Below are positions 1 through 8,921 of a DNA stretch of 64,000 nucleotides, piece by piece (the first letter of the stretch is position 1; each line of letters opens with the position of its first letter). Under the pieces are notes generated by a model. That model was not told where the DNA came from and did not search any database. It worked only from the letters and a program-made list of their open reading frames with translations. A program made the position numbers and the translations under genes. The DNA comes from Vitreoscilla filiformis (lineage in GTDB: Bacteria > Pseudomonadota > Gammaproteobacteria > Burkholderiales > Burkholderiaceae_C), in the NCBI RefSeq assembly GCF_002222655.1, contig NZ_CP022423.1:1-64000 (forward strand). Reading direction: 5' to 3'.

Positions 1-14
1 GCAAGGAGCGCACC

Positions 15-440
15 GTGAGCACACCCGCATTCCCTCTGCCATCCGGCAGCGTTTCGCCAACGCCTGGCGGCATGTGCGCCAAGCCGTTGGGAGAGATTCC
101 TCTGGGCGCCGCGCAGTTGGCGTTCATCAGCCTGGAGATGTCCAACCGAGTCCCACGGGCCGATCAGCGGTTGGAGTTGAGTCTGTCCACGCTGCTGTGT
201 TTGGCGCTGTCTCACCGGGCGGTGGAGGTGTTTGGCAAGGAGCAGGTGCATTGCCTGGATGTGATGGCGGGCATCACGGTGTTCGCCAACCGCCTGGCCG
301 AGACAGCACTGGAGGGCATGGCCACCACCCTGCGCCTGTTCGACGACGGGGCCGGGAGCGGCGGGGACTCCTTTCTTGAGGCCATGCGCGGCATGCAGCC
401 GCCTTCCGCTCCCCCTTCAACCACTCCCACCCTTGATTGA
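15..440 (+). CDS. Hypothetical protein, Mu-like early region (141 aa)
   Basis: A GTG start at 15 is preceded by AAGGAG at positions 3-8, a good ribosome binding site at normal spacing, so this start is favoured even though the gene begins at the window edge. I do not recognise the product. It has no signal peptide or membrane segment; residues 30-110 look alpha-helical and mildly hydrophobic, and the C-terminal tail is rich in Pro, Ser and Thr. It lies in the same transcription unit as the Mu-like genes, so an accessory early-phage function is likely. The next reading frame may overlap its end. Confidence 0.5.
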   Translation: MSTPAFPLPSGSVSPTPGGMCAKPLGEIPLGAAQLAFISLEMSNRVPRADQRLELSLSTLLCLALSHRAVEVFGKEQVHCLDVMAGITVFANRLAETALEGMATTLRLFDDGAGSGGDSFLEAMRGMQPPSAPPSTTPTLD

Positions 441-1419
441 AAGACCCTGCGATGAGCCGCACCCCTACCCCCGCAGTGAAACCCGCCTGGTTGAACTCGC
501 CCCCGGCGCCCTGGATGCCGACCGCGCCGCCGCCGACACGCTGGCCGCGTTGCAAGCCGGCACCAGTGCAGAACGTGACTTGCTGAACCAGCTTCTTGGG
601 CAAGCCCAGATGGCGGATGCCATTGCCAAATTTAGCCGAACGGTTCGGCTGACTAAGCTGGCATTCGTCCGAGAAAACAAGCTTTATCAACAACTTGCGG
701 GGAAGCAAATGCCGAACGGTTCGGCATTACGCGGAACTTGGGAGGAGTTTTGCGAGTTGTTGGGTTATTCCAAAGACAAGGTCGATCTCGACTTGCAAAA
801 CCTGCAAAGCTTTGGCGAAGAGGCTCTGGAAAGCATGTCCCGCATGGGCATCGGCTACCGGGACATGAAGCAGTACCGCCGCCTGCCCGAAGACGCCAAG
901 ACCCTGCTGATCGAGACAGCCAAGACGGGTGACAAAGCCGCCTTCCTCGACCTGGCCGAAGAACTGGTGGAACGACACGCCAAGCAAAAGGCGGATCTCG
1001 AAGCCAAGCTGGACGACGCCACGAAGACCCTGCAAGCCAAGGACGCCGTGCTGGCCCAGGTGAGCACCGACCTGAACGCCGCCAAAGAAAAGCTGGCCCG
1101 CCCCTGGACGCCCAACCCCGAACTGGGCACCCGCAGCGCCACCGAAGACGCCGCCCTGGAAGAGCTGGCCAAGGCCGCCGACGCCAGCGCCCAAAGCGCC
1201 CGCCGCCTGGGCGTGGTGGTGGCTGACATCTGCGCCAACCAGACCAACCAAGCCCTGCGCACCAAAGCCCTGCAAGCCCTGACCTACGTGGTGGTCACGC
1301 TGCGCGAAGTGGTGATTGAACACGGCCTGGAAGTGGAAGTGAGCGACGACGCCCTGGGCACCCGCCCCGCCTGGATGAACGCCGCCTGGCAGCAACCCAG
1401 TGATGACACCACCGCGTGA
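376..1419 (+). CDS. Coiled-coil phage-type protein of unknown function, start uncertain
   Basis: The frame is convincingly coding from about 480 onward: a helical N-terminal part with a conserved-looking 'WEEFCELLGYSKDKVDLDLQ' segment, then a charged coiled coil around residues 195-245, then an Ala-rich C-terminus. The start is a problem. The first ATG of the frame (376) lies inside the preceding gene, and residues 1-35 look like its out-of-frame translation. The attractive ATG at 452 is in another frame that stops within 50 codons. A one-base change, or a slip near the C-run at 468-472, would join ATG 452 to the main frame. TTG 433 is another option without a clear ribosome site. Function unknown; probably an early Mu-like accessory protein. 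Confidence 0.55.
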   Translation: MRPCAACSRLPLPLQPLPPLIERPCDEPHPYPRSETRLVELAPGALDADRAAADTLAALQAGTSAERDLLNQLLGQAQMADAIAKFSRTVRLTKLAFVRENKLYQQLAGKQMPNGSALRGTWEEFCELLGYSKDKVDLDLQNLQSFGEEALESMSRMGIGYRDMKQYRRLPEDAKTLLIETAKTGDKAAFLDLAEELVERHAKQKADLEAKLDDATKTLQAKDAVLAQVSTDLNAAKEKLARPWTPNPELGTRSATEDAALEELAKAADASAQSARRLGVVVADICANQTNQALRTKALQALTYVVVTLREVVIEHGLEVEVSDDALGTRPAWMNAAWQQPSDDTTA

Positions 1420-1430
1420 GGAGAACCACG

Positions 1431-1745
1431 ATGAGCCTGAACCCCACCACCGTTGACATCCGCTCCCTCAACGAACAACAGCGCCGGGCGCTGCTGGACT
1501 GCACCGGCCTGAGCCGCCGGCAATCGGCCTACCGCAACTCATTTGTGGTGCGCAAAGGAGGTGCCGATGCGCAGTTGGCCCAGCAACTGGAAGCCAAGGG
1601 CCTGATGTGCTGCAAGCCGTATTTGAACGACCACAGCCTGCTCTACCAAGTGACCCAGGCCGGAATGGATGCAGCGCTGGCCATTGGCGCCCTGAAGCAG
1701 GGCCGCGCCTGGGTGCCCTGCCACGTCACCCCCGCCCAAGCCTGA
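1431..1745 (+). CDS. Hypothetical small protein (104 aa), Mu-like early region
   Basis: The start is ATG 1431, preceded by GAGGAG, in preference to an in-frame codon five triplets upstream that overlaps the previous stop. The 104-aa product is soluble with a mixed helix/strand composition and ends in a Pro/Ala tail. I do not recognise the family. The pattern of an N-terminal helix followed by 'LLYQVTQAGMDAAL' could be a winged-helix-like DNA-binding fold, but this is only an impression. It sits 11 bases after the coiled-coil gene and just upstream of rdgC, within the same operon. Confidence 0.5.
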   Translation: MSLNPTTVDIRSLNEQQRRALLDCTGLSRRQSAYRNSFVVRKGGADAQLAQQLEAKGLMCCKPYLNDHSLLYQVTQAGMDAALAIGALKQGRAWVPCHVTPAQA

Positions 1746-1769
1746 CAACCCTCGCCCAAGGAAACGACC

Positions 1770-2726
1770 ATGTTCAAGAACCTGATTTTGTACGCCATCA
1801 CCGGCACCAACCCTGCCCGGTGCGCCGACCTGATTCCTGCGCTGGTGCGCGAGGAGTTCCGCCCCTGCGAGCCGGCCAAGGAACATTCGGCTGGTTGGGT
1901 TGATCCGGCCGACCCGAGCGCGACCCGAGGCGCTTTGGTGCAGCCGTTGTTCTGCCACGGCTGGATGCTGGCCTACAAGACCGAAACCAAGAAGGTGCCC
2001 ACCCAGGCGCTGAAGGCGCGGGTGGCAGAGATGGCCGAGGCCATCTACAAGGAAACCGGGCGCCGCCCCGGCAAGACGGCTGCCAAGGATTTGGCCGAAG
2101 CAGCCAAGTTTGAGCTGTTGCCCCGTGCGTTTGCCCTCCAAGAAACCACGCTGGTGTGGCTGGACACGGACAACGGCTGGCTGGCATTGGACTGCGCCAG
2201 CGCCAAGCGCGGCGCGGACATCGTGACGGCGCTGGTGCGGATGATCCCCGGCCTTGTGGTGACGCCAGTGCAGACGCAGGTTTCCCCGGCTGCGGCCATG
2301 TCCACCTGGCTGGGCAGCGGTGATGCACCCTGGTCGTTTGGCCTGTGCCTGGGCCGCTCCGCCGAGCTGCACCGTCAGGACGAAACCCGCGCCAAGGTGC
2401 GCTACGTCAACCACTCGCTGGTGACGGACGAAGTGCGTGCCCATGTGCGTGAGGGCTACACCGCCAAGCAACTGGCGTTGGAGTGGGATACCCGGATGAC
2501 CTTTGTGCTCACCGATGCCTGGACGCTGCGGAACGTGGCCCTCACCGATGTGGTGCTGGAAGAGAACAAGACGGCGGGCGGCCCCGGCTGGCCTGACGCC
2601 GAGGAGGTTTGGCGCACCGATGCGGTGCTGATGACCGCCGAGCTGCAACGCATGTTGGCCGACTTGATGAACGCCCTGGGCGGCAAGTTGGCGATCGGGC
2701 AACCCGCTGCCACCGCCCAGGCGTAA
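1770..2726 (+). CDS. rdgC: RdgC-like recombination-associated DNA-binding protein
   Basis: The 318-aa protein follows the RdgC family from end to end: the start MFKNL, the LLPRAF motif, 'DTDNGWLALDCASAKRG', 'AKQLALEWDTRMTFVLTD' and the closing 'MTAELQRMLADLMNALGG'. E. coli RdgC forms a ring-shaped dimer on double-stranded DNA and limits RecA function; it is about 300 aa. Here the gene lies inside a Mu-like early operon directly before the transposase, so it probably serves the element, perhaps by protecting transposition intermediates or modulating host recombination, rather than being the chromosomal copy. The family call is firm; the role in this element is inferred. Confidence 0.85.
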   Translation: MFKNLILYAITGTNPARCADLIPALVREEFRPCEPAKEHSAGWVDPADPSATRGALVQPLFCHGWMLAYKTETKKVPTQALKARVAEMAEAIYKETGRRPGKTAAKDLAEAAKFELLPRAFALQETTLVWLDTDNGWLALDCASAKRGADIVTALVRMIPGLVVTPVQTQVSPAAAMSTWLGSGDAPWSFGLCLGRSAELHRQDETRAKVRYVNHSLVTDEVRAHVREGYTAKQLALEWDTRMTFVLTDAWTLRNVALTDVVLEENKTAGGPGWPDAEEVWRTDAVLMTAELQRMLADLMNALGGKLAIGQPAATAQA

Positions 2727-2749
2727 CCCCCACACAAGGAGCGGGCACC

Positions 2750-4561
2750 ATGCCTCCGAGCCATCAAATTTCAGCCGATCAAGTGCTGTACCTGCACGAG
2801 GTACGCACCCGGCTGGACAAGGCCGCGCACGGCGAGTGCGGCGCCATTGCGGATGAGGCGGCGGCGCAGCTTGGCGTGACGCGCAGCACCATCCACCGCC
2901 TACTGGCCGAGCAGCTCGGCCGGGACACGGGGCGCAAGCGCCGCAGCGATGCGGGCAAGCGTGGCGTGACCCACGATGAGCTGATGAAGATCAGCGCGGC
3001 GCTGATGGGCACCTTCCGACGCAAAGGCATCAACCGCATGACCGCCGATGACGCGGTGGAGCTGCTGCGCCACGACACGGTGGGGCTCATCAGCACCCAG
3101 CTTTCCACCAGCAGGCTGCTGGTGCTGCTGCGCGAAGCCGGGCTGCACCCCGACCAGTTGCGCCTGCCGGAGCCGGCGATTCAGGTGGCCACGGAGCACC
3201 CGAACCAGTTCTGGCAAGTGGATGCATCGGTGTGCGTTGTTTATTACCTCAGCAACGCCACCGGGTTGCAGGTGATGGACGAAAAGAAGTTCTACAAGAA
3301 TAAGCCGGCGAATATCACCCGCGTCCAGGAAGAACGGTTGATTCGGTATACCGCCGCCGATGTGAACTCCCATGATTTCCTGACCCGGTATTACCTGGGC
3401 AGTGAATCAGCGGCCAACCTGGGTGAGTTTCTGATCTGGGCGTTTGGTGACAAGGGCGGACGCCACCCGATGCACGGGGTGCCGCTGCATCTGGAGTTCG
3501 ACCCAGGTGCGGCCAACACCTCGGCGCCGGTGCTCAACCTGTGCGAGCGCCTGAAGTCCAAGGTGCTGGTGCATGAGCGTCACCGCTCACGCTCCAACGG
3601 CAGCGTGGAGAAGGCCCACCACCTGGTGGAAATCCACTTCGAGCTGGCCAGCCTGCGCTTTGCCAAAGTGGCCAGCCTGGACGACTTGAACGACAAGGCG
3701 CTGCTGTGGAGCCACTGGTACTGCGGCACGAAGAACCACAGCCGCTACGGGCGCCCGCGCCATGCGCAATGGTTGACGATCACCGCTGACCAACTGCGCA
3801 TCGCTCCCCCGGCGGATGTGATGCGCCGCCTGATGCGGGCGCACCCGATCAAGCGCAAGGTGGACACGAATCTGGAGATCACCTTCGCCTTGCGTGGGGC
3901 CGATGGCAAGGTGAGCCGCCACAGCTACCGCGTGCGCCACTTGCCGGGCGTGAAGGCTGGGGACATGGTGCCGGTGGTGGCCGACCCGTACCACCCGCCC
4001 AGCGTCGAGGTTGGCTATGTGGACGGCAGCACCGGGCGCCTGGCGTGGATGCCGTTCGAGGCGGTGACGTTCACCAGTGCCGGATACGCCACCGACGCAC
4101 CGCAGCGCGGCCAGGAACTGCGCGCCGCGCCGCGTGGCTTGCTGGACGTGAACCGGGATGCGGTGGTGCAAACCGCCTACGGCGGCGACACGCTGGACGA
4201 AGCCAAGGAACGCCAAGAAAAGGGTGGCCTTGTGTTTGCCGGGCAGGTTGACCCGTTTGCCATGCACAAGGCGGATGCCGCCCAACTGCCCACTTACATG
4301 CCCAAGCGCGGGCACCAAGTGGCGGTGGAAGACCGGGCGGTATCCACCCGCCGCCTGACGGTGCCCGAGGCGTGCCAAGAGCTGAAGCGCCGCCTGGGCG
4401 AGCGCTACACGCCCCAGGTGTACGGCTGGGTGCAAGCCCGGTTCGGCGCCGACGGCGTGCCCGAAGACCAACTCGAAACCCTGGCCGAGCAACTGGCGCC
4501 AAGCGCACCCGCTGCCCAGCCCGTGGCCCCGATGCCGCTGCGTGCGGTGGGAGGTTTGTGA
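2750..4561 (+). CDS. Mu-like DDE transposase (MuA / BcepMu TnpA type)
   Basis: The ATG at 2750 follows AAGGAG at good spacing and gives a 603-aa protein. Residues ~1-60 form a helix-turn-helix domain ('IADEAAAQLGVTRSTIHRLL'). An RNase-H-fold integrase core follows, with Asp158 (WQVDAS), Asp251 (EFDPG) and Glu287 (SVEKAH); exactly 35 residues separate the last two, the canonical D,D-35-E spacing. A beta-barrel-like C-terminal region comes next. It would cut the element ends and join them to target DNA, working with the ATPase encoded at 4876-6105. All three catalytic residues are present, so the enzyme appears intact. Its stop codon overlaps the next start by one base. Confidence 0.9.
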   Translation: MPPSHQISADQVLYLHEVRTRLDKAAHGECGAIADEAAAQLGVTRSTIHRLLAEQLGRDTGRKRRSDAGKRGVTHDELMKISAALMGTFRRKGINRMTADDAVELLRHDTVGLISTQLSTSRLLVLLREAGLHPDQLRLPEPAIQVATEHPNQFWQVDASVCVVYYLSNATGLQVMDEKKFYKNKPANITRVQEERLIRYTAADVNSHDFLTRYYLGSESAANLGEFLIWAFGDKGGRHPMHGVPLHLEFDPGAANTSAPVLNLCERLKSKVLVHERHRSRSNGSVEKAHHLVEIHFELASLRFAKVASLDDLNDKALLWSHWYCGTKNHSRYGRPRHAQWLTITADQLRIAPPADVMRRLMRAHPIKRKVDTNLEITFALRGADGKVSRHSYRVRHLPGVKAGDMVPVVADPYHPPSVEVGYVDGSTGRLAWMPFEAVTFTSAGYATDAPQRGQELRAAPRGLLDVNRDAVVQTAYGGDTLDEAKERQEKGGLVFAGQVDPFAMHKADAAQLPTYMPKRGHQVAVEDRAVSTRRLTVPEACQELKRRLGERYTPQVYGWVQARFGADGVPEDQLETLAEQLAPSAPAAQPVAPMPLRAVGGL

Positions 4562-4863
4562 TGAGCAAGAGCATCAAAGAAATTACCCGTGCCGTGAAGG
4601 CCGCGACCGGTAAAACGCCGGCTGAGCTGCTGCTGGAGCGGTTTGAAGAACAGCAAACTTCGACCCTCAAGACCGACGAAACCACCCCAGAAGAGCGGGC
4701 CGCGATTGGTGCTCTGGAGGATGCAATCCGCGCCCTGCCGCGCAGCTTGTTCATTGAAACCAGCGAGCACGAAGGCCGCGCAGCCATCTACAAGCGCACG
4801 GGGCCTGGGGAAATGGTGCTGGTGGGAACCGTCTACCGCAAACGCACGTTTTCACAGGTTTGA
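4561..4863 (+). CDS. Hypothetical protein (100 aa) between the two transposition genes
   Basis: The ATG at 4561 overlaps the transposase stop by one base (TGATG), which indicates translational coupling. The product is short, soluble and charged. Residues 1-30 are helical with many Lys and Ala; the C-terminal half has strand-like stretches ending in 'GEMVLVGTVYRKR'. I do not recognise a family. Its position between transposase and ATPase genes suggests a small accessory factor of transposition, but nothing in the sequence proves this. Confidence 0.6.
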   Translation: MSKSIKEITRAVKAATGKTPAELLLERFEEQQTSTLKTDETTPEERAAIGALEDAIRALPRSLFIETSEHEGRAAIYKRTGPGEMVLVGTVYRKRTFSQV

Positions 4864-4875
4864 GGGGTTCAAGTC

Positions 4876-6105
4876 ATGACCCCCAACACCCACCCCCTGC
4901 GCCTGCACACCGTGCTGACCGCCTCGCGGTTGAGCCTGCGCCAAGTGGCTGAACCGGCGGGCATTTCACCGGCAGGTTTGTCACAACTGGCGCTGCATGG
5001 GCAGTGGCCCAAGCGCCGCGATCAGGCCGAACTGCGCCAGGCCGTCACCCGCTCGCTCGCTGACCTGGGCGTGCCAACCGAGCAGCTTGATCACCTGTTC
5101 GAGCCGCTACCGGATGCCACCCAAACCGCCCCCAGCACCACCGACAAGCCCTCTCTGTTGCCCCCGCTGCGCCGCGCCCATCGGGCTGGCACCCACCCCA
5201 ACACCCGCACCACACCCAACCAGGAAGACACCATGCTGATCGCCAAACAGAGCCTGACCACCGACGCTCGCAAGCACTTCAAGTTGTTCACCGGCCCGTT
5301 CGACGACGAGGTGACACAAGACGCTCACCTGTTCGCCAATGCCGAAATCCGGTTCGTGCGCGAAATGGTGTGGCAAGCCGCACTCAACGCCCGCATGTTG
5401 GCCCTGGTAGGCGAGAGTGGCTCAGGCAAGACCACCATCCTGGGCGACCTGAAAGAGCGCATCCAGCGCGAGAACAAACTGCTCAAGATCATCGCCCCCA
5501 GCGTGGTGGGCATGGCCGACAAAGACACCAAGGGCAAGCCGCTCAAGAGCAGCGACATCCTGGCGGCCATCGTGCTCGACCTCGACCCCAAAGCCACCGT
5601 GGCCCAAACCTCCGAGGCGCGCACCCGCCAAGTGTTGAAACTGCTGGAAGAACATCGCAAGGCGGGCTGGGCGCATGTACTGGTTCTGGAAGAGGCGCAC
5701 GACTCACCCTCCACCACCCTCAACCAGTTCAAGCGTTTGCATGAGCGCATGCGCGTGGGTCGGGCTCCACTGCTGGGCATCCTGATGGTGGGCCACCAGG
5801 AGCTGGCCGACAAACTGCAAAAGAACGATGTGCGCGAAGTGCTGCAACGCACCGAGATCGTCGAACTGCGCCCGCTGGGTGTGAAGTCGGGCGACCTGGC
5901 CGCCTACATGGCCCACCGCGTCAAAGCCTACTGTGGTCGGGAGTTGGGCGAACTGTTCGAGCTGGACGCTATCGCGGCCCTGGCCACGCGGCTGCAAGGC
6001 GACATCTACCCGCTGGCCATCAACAATTTGTCCAACCGGGCGCTGAATCAGGCCGCCGAGCTGGGCGCCCCGGTGGTGACTGCTGACGTGGTGCGGATGG
6101 CATGA
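4876..6105 (+). CDS. MuB/ExeA-like AAA+ ATPase, transposition target selector
   Basis: This 409-aa protein has an N-terminal helix-turn-helix of MuB type (residues ~10-60), a Pro/Thr-rich linker (~80-118) and an AAA+ domain with Walker A GESGSGKTT at 179-187 and Walker B VLVLEEAHD at ~268-276. MuB-type proteins bind target DNA as ATP-dependent filaments, deliver it to the transposase and give target immunity. An internal ATG at residue 120 begins right where the ATPase domain starts, so a shorter product is conceivable. It follows the transposase and one small gene, as expected for BcepMu-like elements. The last codons overlap the next gene by four bases. Confidence 0.85.
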   Translation: MTPNTHPLRLHTVLTASRLSLRQVAEPAGISPAGLSQLALHGQWPKRRDQAELRQAVTRSLADLGVPTEQLDHLFEPLPDATQTAPSTTDKPSLLPPLRRAHRAGTHPNTRTTPNQEDTMLIAKQSLTTDARKHFKLFTGPFDDEVTQDAHLFANAEIRFVREMVWQAALNARMLALVGESGSGKTTILGDLKERIQRENKLLKIIAPSVVGMADKDTKGKPLKSSDILAAIVLDLDPKATVAQTSEARTRQVLKLLEEHRKAGWAHVLVLEEAHDSPSTTLNQFKRLHERMRVGRAPLLGILMVGHQELADKLQKNDVREVLQRTEIVELRPLGVKSGDLAAYMAHRVKAYCGRELGELFELDAIAALATRLQGDIYPLAINNLSNRALNQAAELGAPVVTADVVRMA

Positions 6106-6341
6106 ACACCGCCACCTCCCTGGCCTGGGCTGTGCGCTCCTGGCTGTATCGCCTGGAAGTGGTGTGGCTGCGACACCAACTGGCCACGCTGGCCCGCCGT
6201 GAAGCGGTGTACCGCACGCACATCCAGACCGAGCTGAACTACAGCGCAGCACTGCGCATCGAGCTGGCCCAGATGCTGTCCGAGACCACCATCCAGCGCA
6301 CTCGACTGCGCGCCAGGCTCAGACGCATCTGGCGCGTGTGA
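6102..6341 (+). CDS. Hypothetical small basic protein (79 aa)
   Basis: It starts with an ATGA overlap on the ATPase stop, so it is probably translationally coupled. The 79 residues are almost all helix-forming and very rich in Arg and Leu, with a basic C-terminus (RLRARLRRIWRV). A weakly hydrophobic N-terminal stretch (LAWAVRSWLYRLEVVW) could be an amphipathic helix. No family is recognised. It may be a small DNA-associated accessory protein of the Mu-like element, but that rests only on composition and location. Confidence 0.5.
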   Translation: MNTATSLAWAVRSWLYRLEVVWLRHQLATLARREAVYRTHIQTELNYSAALRIELAQMLSETTIQRTRLRARLRRIWRV

Positions 6342-6412
6342 TCCCCGGCGCCCATGCGCCCCGTTGCCGGTCGGCTACCGGCGAAGTTTCCCTCGACAAC
6401 AACCGCAACATC

Positions 6413-7042
6413 ATGAGCACGCAACAAACCTCCACCATCCCCGCCGGCTACATGCAAGACCCGCAGGGCCGACTGATCCCCGAAGCCATGGTCGAAGACA
6501 TCGACAAGCTGCGCGATCAAACGGTGCGCGAAATCGTGGCCGAGTTGAAAGAACTGCAAGCCCTGACCCAAGCCAAAAAACGCAAGACGTTTGATGCCGT
6601 TCAGGCGTTCTGCGAGATCAGCGCTGAGAAGTACGAGATCACCTGGGGCGGCAACAAGGGCAATGTGAGCCTGCGCTCGTTCGATGGTCAGTACAAAGTC
6701 GAACGGGCCATTCAGGACTGCATCGTGTTTGATGAGCGTCTGCAAGTCGCCAAGAACCTGATCAGCGAATGCATCGACGAGTGGATCGCTGAGGGCGTGC
6801 GCCCGGAGCTGGCGGCCATCGCGCAAGACGCCTTCCAGGTGGACAAAGAGGGGCGGGTGTCGGTGGCCAAGGTGTTGAGCCTGCGCCGCTTCAATTTCCC
6901 CGACCCGCGCTGGCAACGCGCCATGCATGTCATCGCCGAATGCATCATGGTCACGGGCAGCCGCAGCTACATCCGGGTCTATGAGCGCGTGGGGGCCACG
7001 AACAAATACGTGCCCATCGTGTTGGACTGGTCGGCCATTTGA
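6413..7042 (+). CDS. DUF3164 family phage protein
   Basis: A 209-aa protein begins at ATG 6413 (MSTQQTSTIPAGYMQDPQGRL). The features are the N-terminal 'DPQGRLIPEAMV' segment, the central 'GNKGNVSLRSFDGQYKVERA' and the late 'LRRFNFPDPRWQRAMHVI', which I recognise as the DUF3164 family found in early operons of Mu-like phages. Its function is unknown. An earlier in-frame codon near 6338 would add residues that do not fit the family and lacks a ribosome site, so 6413 is preferred. About 70 bases separate it from the previous gene. Confidence 0.75.
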   Translation: MSTQQTSTIPAGYMQDPQGRLIPEAMVEDIDKLRDQTVREIVAELKELQALTQAKKRKTFDAVQAFCEISAEKYEITWGGNKGNVSLRSFDGQYKVERAIQDCIVFDERLQVAKNLISECIDEWIAEGVRPELAAIAQDAFQVDKEGRVSVAKVLSLRRFNFPDPRWQRAMHVIAECIMVTGSRSYIRVYERVGATNKYVPIVLDWSAI

Positions 7043-7056
7043 TCTGGGGGGCTGTC

Positions 7057-7728
7057 ATGTACACAACATCTGCCCGCTACACCCCGGCGCCCAACTCCAA
7101 ACGCGCATCTGTGCTGTCGGTACTGCGCCAAGCCGGCAAACCGCTGTACTCCTGCGAGCTGATTGCCCGCATGATTGAGCTTGGTTCCCCCATCAACGTA
7201 CACCAACTGGCTTGCCTCTTTCGGCCTCTGTTGGCAGCTAAGTTGGTTTACCAAATAGAACCCGAACCAAAATCAGTGTGGGTCGCCGCCGATGCACCAG
7301 TTCAAACCCGGCCCGTCTGCCTGCTGACTCATGAGGGCAGCGTGTTGGACAAAGCGCTGACGTTTCTTATGGGGTGCCCTGATCTGACATCGTCATTGGC
7401 CCGCATTCACACTGCCATTGGTCATTCACGTCACGATGTCCAACGCGAGTTGACCCGCGCCTGTGCCAAGGGGTGTGCGCTCCATTCGTCCGGTATGTGG
7501 CAGTTGGTGCCAGATCGCTGGTTATCGTCCAACGTCAAAACGCGAGCGGCCGCTGCTGCCGTGGCCGCGCCACTGCGGTCGGTTCCCCCCTCCGACTTTC
7601 GCTCAACCATGACCCTGGACGAGACCGATGAACCCCCATTCGTGCATCGCGTTATCCCATCTTGGTTCTGGCAAGCCAAGGTGCCGATCCGCGCAGTGCG
7701 CAGTGTGTTTCACCTGGGAGGACTGTGA
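7057..7728 (+). CDS. Hypothetical protein with possible paired winged-helix regions (223 aa)
   Basis: ATG 7057 follows a G-rich ribosome site and is preferred to a TTG 18 bases upstream that overlaps the previous stop. Two segments (residues ~18-60, 'SVLRQAGKPLYSCELIARMI', and ~95-140) look like winged-helix or restriction-type HTH modules, so a regulator is possible, but I do not recognise the family. The C-terminal third is Ala/Pro-rich. Codon use is a little less GC-rich than in its neighbours. Its stop overlaps the gemA start (TGATG). Confidence 0.5.
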   Translation: MYTTSARYTPAPNSKRASVLSVLRQAGKPLYSCELIARMIELGSPINVHQLACLFRPLLAAKLVYQIEPEPKSVWVAADAPVQTRPVCLLTHEGSVLDKALTFLMGCPDLTSSLARIHTAIGHSRHDVQRELTRACAKGCALHSSGMWQLVPDRWLSSNVKTRAAAAAVAAPLRSVPPSDFRSTMTLDETDEPPFVHRVIPSWFWQAKVPIRAVRSVFHLGGL

Positions 7729-8444
7729 TGGCAACCGCAGCCACAGCTACAACCAAGGCCTCAAAGGCCGCGCCGCTGACGCAACTGTTGGGCATTGCAC
7801 GCACCTGGGCTGATGCGTCGGGCGTGATGACCGAGGCCGAATATCGCCAACGGATGGCGCGCATGTTTGGTGGCCGCACGTCGGCTACCCAACTCACGCG
7901 GGCTGAGCAGTACCACCTGCTGACCACGTTGTTTGAGCGTGAGCTGGGGTGGAAGCGCACGGGCAAGGGGGGCACCCCAGCGCCAGGCTCCGGGCGGCGC
8001 AAGCTGGAGCGCTCGCCAGCGTCCACAAAAATCCGGGCGCTGTGGCTGTTTTTATACGTGCTGGGCGAAGTGCGTGATTCAAGCGAGCGCGCCTTGGCGC
8101 ATTACATCAAGCGTCAAGTCGGGGTCGAAGATCTGCACTGGCTCACGTCACAGCAAAAGTCCGACGTGATTGAAGCGCTGAAGTTCTGGGCTGTGCGCCC
8201 GATGAGCGCCGATGTTGCCAAGATGCGTGCCGCCTTGGAAAACCCGACGATGCGCCAAGACCCTCCCGCCTACCGTGATGCATTGGTGTTCGCCGAACGT
8301 GCGGCTAACAGCGCCAGTTGGGCGCCGTGGTGGCGCGCATGGCAAAGCGCCAGCGCAGCGCTGGGGCGCAAGGTGGATGAGGCGATTGCTAAGCCACTGG
8401 CAACGCCCATCCGCAAGGCCAAGCCGATTGAGGTGGCGGCATGA
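7728..8444 (+). CDS. gemA: GemA-like regulatory protein (DUF1018)
   Basis: A 238-aa protein that starts on a TGATG overlap. The core 'KIRALWLFLYVLGEVRD' followed by 'ALAHYIKRQVGVEDLHWLT' and 'VIEALKFWAV' is typical of the GemA/DUF1018 family of Mu-like phages. In Mu, GemA affects host gene expression and DNA topology during lytic growth. The position late in the early operon, immediately before the Mor homologue, matches Mu gene order (gemA then mor). The C-terminal ~60 residues form a basic helical extension. Confidence 0.82.
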   Translation: MATAATATTKASKAAPLTQLLGIARTWADASGVMTEAEYRQRMARMFGGRTSATQLTRAEQYHLLTTLFERELGWKRTGKGGTPAPGSGRRKLERSPASTKIRALWLFLYVLGEVRDSSERALAHYIKRQVGVEDLHWLTSQQKSDVIEALKFWAVRPMSADVAKMRAALENPTMRQDPPAYRDALVFAERAANSASWAPWWRAWQSASAALGRKVDEAIAKPLATPIRKAKPIEVAA

Positions 8445-8839
8445 CTCGCAAAAAGCCGTATCTGTTCATTGAGAACTTGACGGCCGTGGCAGCCCGAGTA
8501 CTGACTGATCGCGGTATGGCGCCAGACACTGCTACGACCATTGGGCGAGAAATCGCAGTGGGGATGTGCAACATGTACGCTCGCACTCACCTGTACATCC
8601 CCGCAGCCATCGACCTGACCAAGCCTCTCAGCGCACGGAATCGCGCCATTCTCAATGCGTACAGTCAACCAAGCCCTACCGCTCGCCCGTTCTCGTCGCG
8701 CCGGGTCGAAGAGCTGGCACAAGAGTACGGTCTGACCGAAACCTACCTGTATGAACTGCTGAGCGACACCATGGACGCAGTGCGCAAAGAGCAAGGATTG
8801 CCGCCGATGGATGAACGGCAAGGGCAGTTCCCGTTGTAA
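8441..8839 (+). CDS. mor: Mor-family middle-transcription activator
   Basis: The 132-aa product overlaps gemA by four bases (ATGA). It has the Mor signature: an N-terminal dimerisation part leading to 'LYIPAAIDL', then 'RNRAILNAY' and a C-terminal helix-turn-helix 'VEELAQEYGLTETYLYELL'. In Mu, Mor activates the middle promoter that drives the late activator C. In this window nothing resembling a middle or late operon follows; a terminator comes 18 bases later. Its target promoter is therefore probably elsewhere in the element, left of the window. Confidence 0.8.
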   Translation: MTRKKPYLFIENLTAVAARVLTDRGMAPDTATTIGREIAVGMCNMYARTHLYIPAAIDLTKPLSARNRAILNAYSQPSPTARPFSSRRVEELAQEYGLTETYLYELLSDTMDAVRKEQGLPPMDERQGQFPL

Positions 8840-8857
8840 TGCTCAGGCGGGCAAAGC

Positions 8858-8887
8858 AAAAGGGCGGCAAAGTTGGCCGCCCTTTTT
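8858..8887 (+). terminator. Rho-independent terminator closing the Mu-like early operon
   Basis: A perfect stem AGGGCGGC (8861-8868) / GCCGCCCT (8876-8883) with a 7-base loop is flanked by A's on the left and a T-run on the right, extending the stem and allowing termination in both directions. It lies 18 bases after the mor stop codon and so ends the operon before the host gene ccoG. Confidence 0.88.
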
Positions 8888-8921
8888 CATTTTCACCGGC
8901 TGAAAGTTATTTCACACACTC

